A stretch of 64,000 nucleotides of DNA from Amblyornis subalaris (Eukaryota; Chordata; Aves; Passeriformes; Ptilonorhynchidae), in the NCBI GenBank assembly GCA_018881555.1, contig JACAXG010000124.1:1612001-1676000 (forward strand), read 5' to 3'. Shown in pieces: positions 41,623 through 55,675 of this stretch; within the stretch, counting starts at the first letter, position 1; each line of letters begins with the position of its first letter. Under the pieces are notes generated by a model. It was not told where the DNA came from. It saw only the letters and a list, made by a program, of their open reading frames with translations, and ran no database searches. Made by a program: the position numbers and the translations under genes.

Positions 41623-44600
41623 GAGCCCCTTCTATCAACAACAGGTAGAATTCTTCGCTTGTCCTTGTTAATGACTCACTACACGTTTCAGTTTAAAGCA
41701 TTTGTCAACTGAACTTTATGGTCCATATTGCATATTTGTAGATTTTGATCATAAAAAATAACTATGTTGTTTATTACTAGCTCTATGTGGCAACCATGAT
41801 AATANTGTCACCACTTTGGGCTCACAGTTGGTTTGGTTCAATCTTTCCCATCTCCTTTCTTCAAAGCATCTTTTAAACTGACTAAGACAGGAAGGCATTC
41901 TTCAGGAGGCTGGTTTTAAATTTCACTTCCTCTACCAAATGGATATGCTCTTCCTCAACTTAATGCACTTTGAAAAGAAGTTAAGCTAAAAATGAGAGTC
42001 ATGCTAATTATGGAACAAGAATATCCACATAAGGAGTTGCTCAGAAATAGCTGTTCTTGAATAACATTGTATAACCAAGCCTGGGACATACTTTTAAGGT
42101 TTTCTTCATAATCATGGCAAATAGAACTTTAGGAATTTAATTTCTTTTTACTTTGTTTTCCTTCCCATTTTTTTTATTAAAAAGAAATAAACCTGTGGCA
42201 CAAAATTTGCTTCAGATAAATTCTTCAGAAAGCACATGAGCATTTGTATCTCCAAGTTCTATCCAAAATTTCAGTAAAAGATACCTGTTACAATGCAACT
42301 AGGAACCCAGGAAAATTTCCCACATTTCTAATAGCAGAAAAAGTGATAAAATTTTAGTTATATCAGGAAGTATTTATTCAGAACACAATGGGAACAAGAT
42401 CCTGTTCCCTTATGTTAGGTTGGTGACTCAGGCACCATGGCAGGATTTCCTTCCCTCTAAAAATTCTTCAATTGGAGTGGATGATGAGGCAGCTGTTGCC
42501 ACTCCTTTGGATTCAGTATGGCTGTCTATGGAAAGACACAACTGTTTTGGGAAACAGACAATGGAAAATCTTTTTGACAAAGTACAAGAGGCCAACAAAT
42601 AGTGGAGCCAAATCCATTCCTGACATCCCTCAAGANTATCAGTGGCCTCATGGCAGAGATTATTATACCCTACATGCAGGATGCTCTAAAACAAATGAAA
42701 AACACTGGAGTAAGCTCACATAGCTGATCCACAGAAACAGCTAGCTGTTGAGATATCTGACTGGGGGTTAATGTTCCACTTCTAGGAAAATGTTGCTAAC
42801 TTTTTTCTTAGGAAGGCAGTTGGCTGTTTAGCCTTGCTCCCTCTTTCCCTGGCCCTTCAGAAACTCTGGGTGCATGTCTAAGGAACAGAATTATATTGTT
42901 GCAGCAATACTGCAATATAGTTATTGATTCTGGAAAAAAATGGGAAATATTTTTTAAGACAGATAACTTCAATTGAGTATCCTTTGTCCCCCTGTATGTG
43001 CACAGAGAATACTATAGAGGAGAGAGCAGGACAGGCATCTTTGAAAGTACTAAGGAGCACAGAAACAATCTGCTTATTAGGAATTTTTATTAAAGGTGTA
43101 AAGTCTTTTAACTTCCACACATTCATAGGCCAGTGATGAGCTAACTAAACCTAAGGAGGAAAAGCTCCCTATGCAAGTGCACACACACCCCCCCCCACCC
43201 CCCACCCCCATGGAGAAGCACAGCAGTGGGGAATAGTTCTAAGGGNGGGAGAGACACACTCACTGTAAGAGCTGCCTTCCATTACCTACAACACACTGCA
43301 GTGCTGACCTTGCCAGGAACTGCTGCAGCAGCCAATTTACCAGCTCAGGAATCACTGAAGTGTTATTTTGCGAAGGACTCTGAAGCATTTTACAGAGAGG
43401 TAAAACGCTTTTGTTCTCTCGTGTTCAGAAGAGTCAAGAATTCACACACACACATTATGAGGCCACCCAATAGAAACTGAGATGATCAAAGGCATCTGTG
43501 TTAGAGACACCTTGTATCTTTGTGTACTAAAATACGGAAATGTATGCATTCTAGTGAAATCTTGAATTGAAACTTGACAATAAAAAAGGGAAGGGGGGGT
43601 GTTGTAGGACAGACACATTTACAGACGGATTTGCTCCACATTAGTGTTTTTCGGAAGTTAACAGTGCTATTTGGAAACTGCATTAAAATTATTTCAGTAA
43701 GAAATTATATAGTACTCTCCAACATTTTTTGGAAGCTGTTATAATCACAAAGTGCAGGAGACATACACATAATATTCAGGATCCTGAAGTCATAGTCCTA
43801 AGGATAAATCTTTCTCAAAATTCCTGAGAAAGCCAAATTTTAGCCAAATTTTCAATAAAAAGAGATAAACAGAGAGCAAAGTAGAAGACGAAAAAACAGA
43901 TCCATGCATAGTGTTCCACCTCTACTATTACANGTACTCTGAGGATTAGACTGCATAGGATTTCAAGCAGGAGAGGATCTCTACAATATTGTTCTCTACA
44001 ACCCCCATTAGGAATTAATGGTGCTTCAAGCAAGATTAACTCTTACAAATTTTGTCCTACTGCTGCTGCTACACAACTATGGCAACATCACGGCTTCTGC
44101 CCAGGCTGTGCTCTTAGGGGAAGAGATCTGCAACAGAAACAGAGAGGCACCAATTCCTTGGGGACATCTTACTGATCTGCACATCACTCAACTCCATTAA
44201 CCACATATCTGGGATTCCCAGACTTTAACATTCCCACAGAGTGCTCCATCATTCCTAAAGCTCTGAGAGGACAGCAAATGTCAGCTGAACCTCATGAAAA
44301 CTCCTGCTTTGTTCCTCTTCCTGTGGGATGTTGTTTCTGGGGTACAATGATAAGTATGTATTTGCATACACCTTTAATTGAGCCTAGATTCATCCTGTCA
44401 GCAAAATATTGAGCTTATCAGAATAAATGGGTGAGAAAACACTGCAGAATTAATGGAAGCACTCAACCTTTTCTAATTATACACTGCATTAAACTTTTAT
44501 GAGAGAAACCATATAAAGATGCTTTGCATTGTGTATATTCTCAGAGCAGCTAATTTAGTTTGGTCAGTTGAACTGATCAGGCAAACAAAAGTTTAACCCA

Positions 44601-45231
44601 ACAAAGTAAAAATATTCATGCAAGGGTGGAATCCCACATTAACCTCTGAACAAAACAAAAACAAAGCCAAAAGCTCATTGCTGGCTTCAAAAGGTAATAA
44701 AGGACATGGTGCTGTATCACAAAAAAATGGCCTGAGTCTAAAGCAGAAGGTTGATCTAAGGCACTGTTTCCAAGCATACATGTTTGTCTTTTGCTCATTT
44801 TATTTATCTGCCTTTGATACATCAGCTGATGCTGGATTTTGTTTATATTACACTATTTATTTCTTCAGCTCCAACTCAGATGCATGTCCCTGCTGTGCAG
44901 TACAAACATGCACATAATAAAACATCAGCTTTGTTTCAGAAAGCAACAAACTTAAGAGCTAAACAGACAAGGCAAGAAAATTGGCAGGGAAAAGGGAAAC
45001 TCAGAACACCCATTTCACATGGTGCAATTGAGGCACAAGATCNTGATCTTACATTGGTAAATGGCAGCAGTGTTTCTTTACTGATAGAGGGACAGGGTTA
45101 CATTTTACATAGTGTACCCAGGGAGACATGGAATGTACATGGCAGAAGGGAGGGCTGAGCCCCAGTCTGCTGCATGCCATTCAGAGGTGCTGATATTCTT
45201 TCTTTGACTGTTTACCAGCCAAAATAGTTTT
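41623..45231. other. Intergenic DNA, no gene recognised
   Basis: This AT-rich stretch has isolated N bases and a C-rich simple repeat at 43188-43209. The frame at 42420-42602 and its overlapping neighbour are not recognisable as a gene. Nothing else is supported. Confidence 0.6.
43188..43209. repeat. C-rich tract (G-quadruplex potential on minus strand)
   Basis: C-runs of 9, 6 and 5 are separated by single A bases and preceded by a short (CA)n. On the minus strand this gives G-runs separated by single T bases, a pattern that can form a G-quadruplex. Confidence 0.85.
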
Positions 45232-46400
45232 CATAGAATCATGGAATCCCAGAATGGTTTTGGTTGGAAGGGTCATTAAGGATCCTCAAGTTCCANCCCC
45301 CCTGCCATGAGCAGGGAGACCTTCCACTAGACCAGGTTACTAAAAGAGCCATCTGAACTGGCCTTCAACATTTCCTGGGGTGGGACAGCTGCAGCTCCTC
45401 TGGGCAACCTGTTCACAGAGAAGGAAGTGCCTCATCATACTCACAGTAAAGAATTTCTTCCTAATATCTAATCTAAACCTACCCTCTGTCAGTTCAAAGC
45501 CATTTTCCCTTGTCCTGTTGTTACACACCCTCTTCAGCTCTCCTAAAGCCCCCCTTTAGGTACCAGAAGGCTGCTCTAAGGTCTCCCTGGAGCCTTCTCT
45601 TCTCCACAGTGAACAGCCTCAGCTCTCTCAGCCTTTCTTCATAGGAGAGGTGCTCCAGCCTGCTGATTATCTACATGGGTTTCCTCTGGACTCACTCCAA
45701 GAGGTCCACATTCTTCTTATGCTGGGGATCCCTGGACTCAGCACTCCAGATGGGGTCTCACAAGAGCCAAGTAGAGCGGGAGAAACCCCCTCCCTCACCC
45801 TGCTGGCCACGCTGCTTTGGATGCAGCCCAGGACACAATTGGGTTTTTGGCATGCAAGTGCACATTTGCTTGCTCATGTCCAGCCTTTCATCCACCAACA
45901 CCCCCAAGTCCTTCTCCTCAGGGTTGCTCTAAATCCATTCTCCAGCCAGCCCGGACTNGTGCTTGGGATTGCCCTGACTCAAGTGCAGGACCTTGCATTT
46001 GGCCCTGTTGAACTTCCTCAGGTTTACAGGGATCCATCTCTTAAGCCTGTCAAGGTTCCTCTGGATAGCATCCCTTCCCTCCAGCGTGTCAACTGTCCCA
46101 CACAGCTTGGTGTCATCAGCAAACTTGCTGCAGGTATGCTCAATCCCACTGTCCATGTCACCAACAAAGATGTTAAACAGCGTCAGTCCTAATACTGACC
46201 CCTGAGGGATGCTGCTTATTTTTCCTAAGCTGACCCCTGGCTGCTCAGACAATCTCCCTGTGTTCCTCGCAGGCTACCTGTACTTGCTTCCCTGCTCTGT
46301 AGGGTTTCTTTTTGAGTTTTAGCAGGAGCTCCTAGTTCGTGCAAGCAGAACTCCTGGTGTTGTTCCCTGATTTCCTCTTTTTTGGGATGTATCACTTTGA
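45232..46400 (-). mobile_element. CR1 LINE, antisense orientation, with internal deletion in the reverse transcriptase
   Basis: Read on the minus strand, the order is as follows. At about 46400-46255 is a piece of the linker between endonuclease and reverse transcriptase, with residues resembling ELLxKL and KQVQVACEEHRE. From about 46250 to 45935 is reverse transcriptase with PQGSVLG and the catalytic FADDTKL motif. Then come the 3' portion of ORF2 and the terminal non-coding tail, ending at 45232 in the reverse complement of TCATAGAATCATGGAATCCCAG. The linker and the PQGSVLG block are normally separated by several hundred bases encoding the fingers and palm start of the enzyme, and that part is missing here. 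Frames are interrupted and there are N bases, so the copy is inactive. The open frame at 45929-46252 is part of this element. Confidence 0.93.
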
Positions 46401-49400
46401 ATGCATCTGGGATGCATATACTTTGCATAGAATAAGCACATGCNTTACATATACACTCTATACACAGTATGGAAGAAAACATACTATTTATAACAGCGTA
46501 TATATCATTTATACAGTGCAATATACATTATACTTACCTCAAAAATATAGCCCAACAACCCCAGAGCCAGTGGGTTTGATGCCTGCTCGGTATTTATAAA
46601 AAAAACAGTATGTGGCTTTGCCTAGTAATTTGTAANTGTTAATACCTGCTGGTTGCCTTTTGAGAAAGAGACAATTTCATGTTGCTGATTTGTGACAGAC
46701 ACTGGTAGGTTGGTGGGTGGGCTGTCACCCCTCCAGACCTGTGATTTCAGCTTTTGAGAAATAAGAGCTGTGTGCCCTAGAAGAGAATGTGGGCTAAACT
46801 GACTTGACCTCCATAGCCAAATCCAGCACACAGAGAAATGGCTTTGGAGTCAAGGGGTGTCCTGCTTTACCAGCCGCTGTTGTCATGCTGGGCAGATCCT
46901 TTCAAAAATTTCCCTGTTTCGCAGCTATTGGAGGAAGAAAGTGATTGCAAGTGGGTACTAAAGACTAGACCTGGATGGAAAANAGAACTTCGCCTAACAC
47001 AATATGGTGATATTTCAAGTTGGAAAGAAGCCCTTCAACATTTTCAAAATTCTACACAAGACAATTTTTTTTTAAAGGAAATAACCCCCACATTTGTGTT
47101 CCATCATTTTCGCTGTTGGTGTTTTTTTATAGAAGATAAGAAAAAAATTGAAATAGATGTATGATTCCAAAAAACAACACAAAACCCCAACAAAACGTGT
47201 TATTCTAAATATGTCAAAGCTTTTTTTTTCAAAATTAACATAGGCAAAACTTATCTTTCAAATACTTCCAAAGTCGGTATTACCCATGATGTCTTGCCAA
47301 TCAGCTCTAATAAAAATACTTACTGTTGTGTAATTCTTTGAGAATCACAAATGAGAGGTGATATATACNCATAGTGAATAATAATAATAATTGCCTTTGT
47401 AGACAGATGTAGATTTTAGAATTTTTTATTTTTTTAGTTAACCTATATATTCAGAACAATAAAACAAGAACTCCAGCAAAATAAAGCTGACCTCTCTTGT
47501 GGGATGTGATTGACAGATTGAAATGGTTACACTAAACACTACATTAAGTCCTGCTAGTCTGAATCAAGATCTTTCACAACATGTTTTATTGAGTTTTCTT
47601 TGTGATTCCTACTGGTGTTTTCTGTGGAAAATACTCATTTGTTGTTAGCTTCACTGTATATATATTGCAGCAATAATTTTAAGGGACATATACTGAAGCT
47701 TCAAATAATATTTTGGAAGAACTTATTCCTATTCCAGGTCAACATTNGATATATTTCTAAAGAGATACACAGATTTTCAAAGGGAAATGTGGTAGTAAGT
47801 GCAGAACCTATTTAATGGAAGTCTTTAGCTGTAGCATGTAGAACCTCAGTCTTGATGGTCATATTGTCTTTTTCTTCATTAATGTTCTGTCTTTTACTCA
47901 CATATCATGATGGAAACCGCTTAAAATGAAAACAGCTTCTTCCTCATTGCAAACTTTGTGGTATTAGGCACAGTCTGAATTTAGTTTTGCAGCAGCATGT
48001 GTCATTCCACTGAGGGCAAGCAGATGATGCCACTTAGNAATTCTTTGATGCAAACTTTATCAAGTAGCTTTGGCAGCTTTTCTGTGTGGTTTAAGGCTGC
48101 TGGCCATGCAATGTCTAAGAAAACAAACTGTTTTCCTGTTTGTACTCCACCGAAATGGGCTTTGCCTGATTTGCTTATGTGCTTAAGCTCTGTGGCATAT
48201 AGTGCTTCATCCTTCACAATCAGCAGCTGTGATTACAGATATATGCTAACCTTGTTCAGGAAGGAAGGCAACACTTCACCAGCTGATAAAGTGTAAATGT
48301 CTACGCTTCATGAGCAATTCAGACCTTTCCAATGCTACCTGAACACACTCAGCTTGAATGTCATAGCTCTGAGTGTAATACAGAGCACTGGACTGTAATT
48401 TAGAAAACCTGAGGTTTGTAACTAGCCTGGTGAATAGATTAAACTTCTCCACTTTTGGAGCCATCATCCATAAAACNGGAAAAAGATGATCTGTCCATGA
48501 AAAGTGTCATGGAAAAGCAGTTACANTATACTACCAACATGATATTGCAGTTCTTTTACTCACTGGAGTTAGGTCCAAGCAACAAAGTCTGGATCCTAAT
48601 GTTCCATTTGCAAGTCAAATTTTACCTGCTTAATGTCATGTCTGAAAATATCCTGAGCACAGGCTTTATGTGTGAAAGCTAACAAACATACCATTCATTT
48701 TCTTTCAAGGCTAGTAACTTTTTCTTTTAGGATTAAAACAATAGCTATTGCTTTAGCTTTTTTTTTTTGTTGAATTTGCTCGTCAGAAATCACCCATGAG
48801 TTGAGAACNAGGGTAGGGAACTCCACTCCAAAGGAAAAATTTCTGAGCAGTTATGAGTTCCTAAAATAGAGGCACAGAAAAACAAGACACTGGTTTTTTT
48901 TTTCCTTTGCTAGTCAAATAGCCATAGCAAAACATAGAAGGTACATAGTCATCTATGTGACCTGACATTATGTATATAACTNAGTGCCTTTTTCTGCTAG
49001 ATTTTCTCCTATAGCTGAGGCACTCAGTTTCCAGGGACAAAGTGTCATCTTGTCACACAGAAAACACCTCAGATATTAAAATAGGCTCTGCCTGCATCAA
49101 GACTGCAAAAGTTTATCCCAATTTCACATGATAATATAATTAGAAATAGAATGGGCAAAGTTTGAAAAAAGATCAATCNATTGAATAAAAGTGTTCTCAT
49201 TAAATTCCGATGGTACAATACCATTAATTGTGGACACCTCTGGTTCAACCACAGGTAAAAAATGTGATTTTCCTCTACATCCAAGTTTATAGTTTTAATT
49301 GAGTCAGTAAAATCTGCTTTTATATACATAAAAGAATTATATAAATAAGTGTTTTTTAAGGACTACTTGTACACTTTTAACATTTCTGTGACTGCAGTCC

Positions 49401-51403
49401 AGCCTTTAAGAACTGGCCAATGCCAGGAAACAGGGTTTAGAAGAGAACAAAATGTACTTTATAGAGAAATTATTAGTAAAAGCGGATGAACTTGTTCTGA
49501 AGAGGGTTTTAGCATGTGCCCTTTGAAAAATATGTGCCCCACCATTTACAGCTACAGTGAGTCAGAGAGAGAACTGGGCAAGGCCAACTCCTCAGAGAGA
49601 AGAATGACTCACCAAAATGTGTTTAGACTGAGCACCCTGGTCCTGACTTCCTTATAATAAGAAACAACACTATGGAAGACATGGANGTGGCCAGATGAAG
49701 AAACATTTGCTCCAGTGGGACCACTTTTTCCTAGCACTTTATCATCTGNCTTAGTTGATAACTTCATCTTCATATATAAAGCTGTAAGATGAGGAATTCA
49801 GATCTCACTGAAAGAACAAGCACTTAGAGGGAAGGATAGGAATGATTCACATGAAAGTAAATAAAATATGGATAAAATGAAGGGCAAAATTCCTTGAAAA
49901 AAATTAACGATTATTTGATGGTCTTAGAGATGGTCTAACCTAGAGAGAACAGAGTTTCATGTGTGGTCACTTTTGTAATTATCAATCTTTTACTCTGTAT
50001 GTGACTCTTTTTACTCAGAAAGGCTAGAAGCCCCCTTGCTGTTCTACAATCAGAGATGGCCCAGGCTGGTCCTATGTTTCTGTCCCCAACTCAGCAGAGA
50101 GACACATTCATGGAAAAGAGCCCTTCAAAAGCCTGAATTATCAAAGTACTCAAACATAAGGAAGGAGTCCTTGNGGACTTCGCAGAATCACATCACAGGA
50201 CTGGCAAAGGAATAAAATGAAGAGATCATTCTCAGACCCTACTCTGTGGAGCAATGTAGACTAATCTCTGTAAAAGGAGTACCCAAAAACCTCTGCTCTA
50301 GAAAGAGCTCTGGCACTGTTGGGTGGGCAGCGTGATGGAGGGACTGACGGCCAGATGTGTCCTTGGCTAAATATTGCATTGCACAGAGCTGAGCTGTCTC
50401 TGACATGGCACAGCTCTCTGAGTCAGCACAGGGGCTGCCTACNAGAGCAGAAGGAAAAGGTTCACTCCTTCCCAGGATATCCCCCCAGGGCAAACATGAC
50501 CANCCTCAACATAAGTGGATTTACCCAGTCACCAGGAACAAAAAATGTTCCAAGAATTGTTGTTCACACTTTTTATAAGGTTTCCATCCTGTTCTCTGTC
50601 TATAATGAACCAGCTGTTGGATTTAATTAGTTTTATTTTAAAGAGCACATGGTAAAAGAGTCCCATCTTGCAATGGGACATGAATCTTTCTTCATAATGA
50701 ATTTTTTTAATACTTTAGTGTTAGTGAAATCTCATTCATTCCAAATACTTCCCCCAGATATTTCTTTCTAGGGACTTTACCTGTGGGACTATGCTTCTTC
50801 TTGATAGAAATGATTTGACAGTAACCAGAAGTGGAATTAATTCTTCCATTGTATAAAAGGGAATAAAAGCAAACTTGTCATTCAGTTTAGTGGCAGAATA
50901 TTAGTGAGAGGCTTCCATAGGCCCCTGAAACCGTGTTCTGCAATGAAATTCAGTTTAATTTAATATGATCCCCATCATCTTGAGAAATGCTGCACATTTC
51001 AAGCTGCCAGTCAGCCCCAGCTAAAACCCAGAACTGGCCTTTCAATGCACTTGGTTTTTATATGTACAAAATATATTTATTTTGGGTGGTCTGAGGGTTT
51101 TGTGGGGCTTTTTTTTCCTTGAAGCAGTCAAAATTATTTATATGTTGCTTTCAGGGTTGACAGGCATTTTATTTCATTATCAGCATTAACCACACTACTT
51201 GAATTTCCTNTCATTTAACAGCATCCTAACTGATTACAAAAGAAACAAAGAGAACACTGAGTGCCTCTGCAGGAGACTGTGAAACTAATGACAGATATCT
51301 GCTGAATTTCAATACTTTTCTAAAGAGGTTCACACAGACAGTGCCTGAGGAGAGCAGGGGTCTGAAATTAAAAGTGTTTCTCAGGTTTTTGCCTAGTTAA
51401 TCC

Positions 51404-51435
51404 TTTTGTTCAGAGATCATTTTGTTCAGAGGTCA
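51404..51435. repeat. Tandem duplication of a 16-mer
   Basis: TTTTGTTCAGAGATCA is followed directly by TTTTGTTCAGAGGTCA, differing by one base. Confidence 0.9.
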
Positions 51436-51487
51436 CCCATGATGCTTTTTTAAGTCACAATTAAAAATTACGTTACATCTCAGTAAA

Positions 51488-51537
51488 CATTTGAGTAGAC
51501 ACTGAGCCAACTCATTTGAGTAGAAACTGAGCCAACA
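51488..51537. repeat. Tandem duplication of a 25-mer
   Basis: Two adjacent 25-base units begin CATTTGAGTAGA and end CTGAGCCAAC plus one or two bases. They differ at two positions, one C/A inside the unit and the last base. Confidence 0.9.
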
Positions 51538-52049
51538 AATCCAATAAAAATATTATTTNAAAAAAATTATTCCCCAGAAATATATGTGGCTTTACAATCC
51601 ATGTGTATGTATCACAATTAAAACGTGCTTCGATGTGCTTTTATGCAGGATATGAATATTTATTGTACCTCTTGAAATCCATGTGATTCTTGATTTGCTT
51701 TGTCCCCACCCTCTACATGTTAAATAGTGGGCACAGGGGATGCTTTTAGCTAAATCTGTGAAACTCGCTGTACAAAATTAGCTACTGATGGAAGCTGAGA
51801 AGGAAAAGAAAACACATCAGCCATTTATTCAATTTTACTCTGAAGAAACCAACAAGGAAGTGCTGCCGCCTTGGAAAGGCTATTCTTCCTTACTGCTACA
51901 TGTAAATATGCCTTGATAAAGAATGTTAGGAAATGGAAACCTCAAACACTTAATTAAAAAAAAAATCAACTGTTTATCCCTGATGGATATACCAGTTCTG
52001 AGTCAAGAGGTGGAGGTGAGAAGTCTAGGAGAGCACAGTATGTTGCTCT

Positions 52050-52318
52050 GTAACAGAACAGAAGGCAACGGTCTCAAGTTGTGCCAGGGGAGGTTTAGAT
52101 TGGATATTAGAAAAAAATTCCTCACTGAAAGGGCTGTCAAGCACTGGAACAGGCTGCCTAGGGAAGCAATGGAATCACTGTCCCTGGAAGCAATCAAACA
52201 ACATCTAGATGTGGCACTTAGGGACATGGTTTAGTGGTGAAGATGACATTGCCAAGTTAATGGACTGGATGATCTTAGATGTCTTTTCCATCCCTAACAA
52301 TTCTATGATTCTATATAT
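52050..52318 (+). mobile_element. CR1 LINE fragment, 3' end, sense orientation
   Basis: This is a short, 5'-truncated CR1 tail. Landmarks in order are AGGTTTAGATTGGATATTAG, then the CACTGGAACAGGCTGCCTAG segment, then GGATGATCTTAGATGTCTTT and a terminal ATTCTATGATTCTATATATT. The translated part (LDIRKKF...HWNRLPREAM) is the C-terminal end of CR1 ORF2. It is non-functional. Confidence 0.93.
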
Positions 52319-55300
52319 TCTATTGTAGCTGGATATTGTTTAGTTTTAAAATAAAACATGTAAAAGGTTCATATGGGGAAAGGAGAAAAGAGAAAAAATG
52401 ATTTTTCCCGTCATGAAAAAGAAGAGGCTCATAGAATAAACCTGAACCTTTTAATTATACAACTGTTTATGTAAAAGACAAGTATTTTTTTACATTCAAG
52501 TGCAGTCTGCTTTTAAAAAGGTGTGTGTTTCAATTTGTGAGTTCAGCATCTTTGCTACCCTGAGAAGATGATGAAGATGTGATCCTAGACGTGTTGTTTG
52601 AAGCTGAGTGCTGTGAGACACATAACGTGACACATAAGGTGCCTTTATCACTATTGGACTTAATGCCAGTGACTCACACCAGGAAGCTTAGTGGGGAACT
52701 CAGCTCTTCAAACAGCCAAAGGCTTAAAGGCCAAGTTACAGTCATCATTTCCATGAATGCAGAACAAGAAGAGCTCCAACCAGAAAAAGCTTTTTTGCAC
52801 CGTTTGAGATTCTCCTGAAATAGCACTGGGAAAAGCTCCAGGGAAGCCAATGAAATTACACAAGGGATTCATCTGTTTGACAAGCATAATCAGCTCTGCA
52901 ATATTTGCCATAGCACACAGAAAGACACCGTTAACAAAAGTAAAAATATATTTCCAAACAGAACTATACTAAGGAAACTATTACGAATCTGTCAAAAAAA
53001 AGGTCATGAAATCTCAAACTTTGCAGATTTTTGAATGTTTTAATTGTCTTCTGCTGTCAGGGCATTTACATTCACAAGCTTTCAAGTTTTTCTTCATAGA
53101 AGAAGCTTCTTTCTTCACAGTTCTTATGGCCAGGAGCTTTCTTTAATTAAAAACAAACACTCTCAGGCTGTATATAAACCAAGTGGATTTTATAGACTGA
53201 AACCTCAGCAGTGACCCTGGGGGTGTCTGCCTAATGCACACAACTGTGTTCACTTCCACTGAAAACTGAAGCAGAGAGGAGAAAGAGTGTTCAATAACGT
53301 CTCATCCCAGCATGGAACTAGGGTTCCTCACAGGTCCCAGAATTAGGAAGTGCTTCTCTCAATAATTAATTGAAGAACTGTTGCATCTGGTAACAAATCA
53401 GTTCAAATCTCACTCTCAAAGTTGACAATTTATGGAAAACACACCAAATGAGATAAGATGATAATGTTGTAAACCTTAGGAGATACACTGAAACTGTGTA
53501 AAGAACTTCCAGTTCTTCTATGTCTAAATTTTCACTGAAATGATCTTTCCAAGTGTCAGTTATTGTAGTATTGCAGTGAAAAACAAGCTGTTTAAAAACA
53601 AAGCAAAACACCTCTATTTTTCCGTAGGGTGCAGTTACATGCTTTTATGCTACATTTGGTAACCCATATCTGTTATTGTTAAGTTTTGCGCATCATTAAG
53701 AAAGCTGTTTATGAAAATGGTACTGTACAGCTTTCTGTTTTGGTAGAGAACGAGTTATTTGAAAGACATGGAAATTTTATTCAATCAAAATTTCAGCTAT
53801 TGGTAACTGACGTGTTGCTTCTATGTGTCCATCTTCTGCAACACCCCAATAAAATGGCCAATTAAAANGTTACAGCTTATGCTTGCTTCATCTTTCAAGC
53901 AGCCTTCACAATTACACCTGCCAATACGAAGTGACCTCCTGAATCATCAACGCTGTAAAATCCCTTTCTCATACAGGCTGTTATTTAATCCTGATAATTC
54001 TTTTTGCTTTCAAAGACACACCAAAATTCAATGAAAATGATGAAACTTTTTGATAAAAAGGAAATCTGCATATTTTGTACTGTTCTTCTTGTTATATTCT
54101 AAAACTGCAGTTTCTTGTCCTGAAGGTATGAATGAGGTATCTGGTATCACTCAAATTTAGCAAAGGGCTGTCACAATTCACTGTTACTGATCACAATAAT
54201 TTGCAAATGTTGAAAAAGAACTGCGTCAAAAAACTCCTTATCTGAATTCAACTGCAATGATAAAAATACAAGATAAAGAAACACAAGAAAAGGAAATTAA
54301 GGGAAGAAAAAAGTTATTTTCTTCATTTTTTGAAAACATTTTTCCTAAAATTGTTGCTGATTTCCCACACTTCCTTTATGTGAAACTACATCACTGCGGC
54401 TCTGTGTGTGGCAGCTCTGGTCTAGNTTGGATCAGCAGCAGCACCAAGTATCATATGTGTGGCTCAACATCACAGTATTTTCTTTTATCACATGGAGTAA
54501 AAGCAACTTGACTACCTATCTGTACCCTTGGCCTTAGATTTCTGCTCTCATCTTACACTACAGAAAAAAACCTGTATTGACTGAATATTTTTCATATAGG
54601 TCTTTATAACTATATATGCTATCAAGTACTAGAGGTAGAGAAGGTAAGTGTAGGAATAACGTTATAAATCCAGGGCAGGGAGGTTTGTGTCAGTCTAATT
54701 TCTGTGGCCATTTAGTGCCATGTCTGACAGGCCTAAAACACATCTGACATCTGAACATATGAGTTTTACCTATAGAGAGCTGTTTTGTGTCAAGAAAAGA
54801 AAGTTATTGATGATGACTTTAATTTAAGGGTTTTAGTTGGCTGNTTAGATATAACATAGGAAATGTTGACTACCAGGGTTAAAGTAGTGATATAATTCAA
54901 AATTCAGTGGGAATTTTACCAGAGGAAGGAAGCTTGAGCATAGCACAGATGATCTGTGAGGCAGAAGACATTTCTAAGTAACATTTNGTACCTAAGTAGG
55001 GCAGACCTCACTTCCAGATAGACGGCACTGCTGTAACACAACCGAGAAATGATAAAGGTGTGAATAATTGATACCATATTAAGGTAATGTCTTTTAGCTA
55101 CCCACTGAAAATACTCACTTGCAGACAGGGACAAACTCCTGGTTTGTTGAAGGATCAAAAAACCTGTTGTATAAAAAATATAATCCAATTATCTTCTTTA
55201 CTGAGTACCCTAGGCTATGCAGTTTGTTAGTTAACACCTTTACCTCTATCCTAGTCCTGCATTTATGTAAACCAAATTACTTAAAATAAGTTATTCATAG

Positions 55301-55628
55301 CTCCCATTAAAGTAAATGAGATAAAAATGAAATTCCACTTTATATGTAAACATGGGTAAACACACATCTGAATACAGTGCTATGCTATGCATAACAGTAT
55401 CTCCAGTTGCTACAGTTCAGACACAAATTGTAGTAATTCTTGTCCCACCACCCACCAAAGGNAAACAGACACATAAACGGAACAACATTTTGACCCTCCT
55501 GCCAACAAAACAGCAACAGATGCATGCTGAAATGGGAACAATGTGCTTCACTCTTGTGCTGGTGTGCCAGTAACACATCAGCTGTGTTATGGAACAAATT
55601 TTACAAAGCCTGAAGATTAGCACACACA

Positions 55629-55675
55629 AGAAAAAAAAAAAAAAAAGAAAAAGAAAAAGAAAAAAAAAAAGAAAC
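55629..55675. repeat. A-rich (AAAAAG)n-like simple repeat
   Basis: A run of about 17 A bases is followed by AAAAAG units and a further A-run. It causes the low-complexity Phe-rich frames on the minus strand. Confidence 0.9.

Larger units (their letters stand above)
46401..52049. other. Intergenic DNA, no gene recognised
   Basis: This is AT-rich sequence with many single N bases. TATA-rich tracts occur around 46.44-46.55 kb. Short tandem duplications are at 51404-51435 and 51488-51537. No exon, RNA gene or further LINE was recognised. Confidence 0.6.

Noticed and set aside
42420..42723. Overlapping short frames that resemble protein-coding composition
   Set aside because: Neither frame resembles a known family, and a single N and stop codons interrupt them. 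No splice signals stand out.
43441..43456. Short CA repeat considered as a microsatellite
   Set aside because: Only a few dinucleotide units, too short to report.
45650..46192. 180-codon plus-strand open frame
   Set aside because: It is the antisense of CR1 ORF2, a frequent artefact of this LINE.
45929..46252. Open frame with reverse transcriptase motifs
   Set aside because: It is part of the defective CR1 element, not an independent gene.
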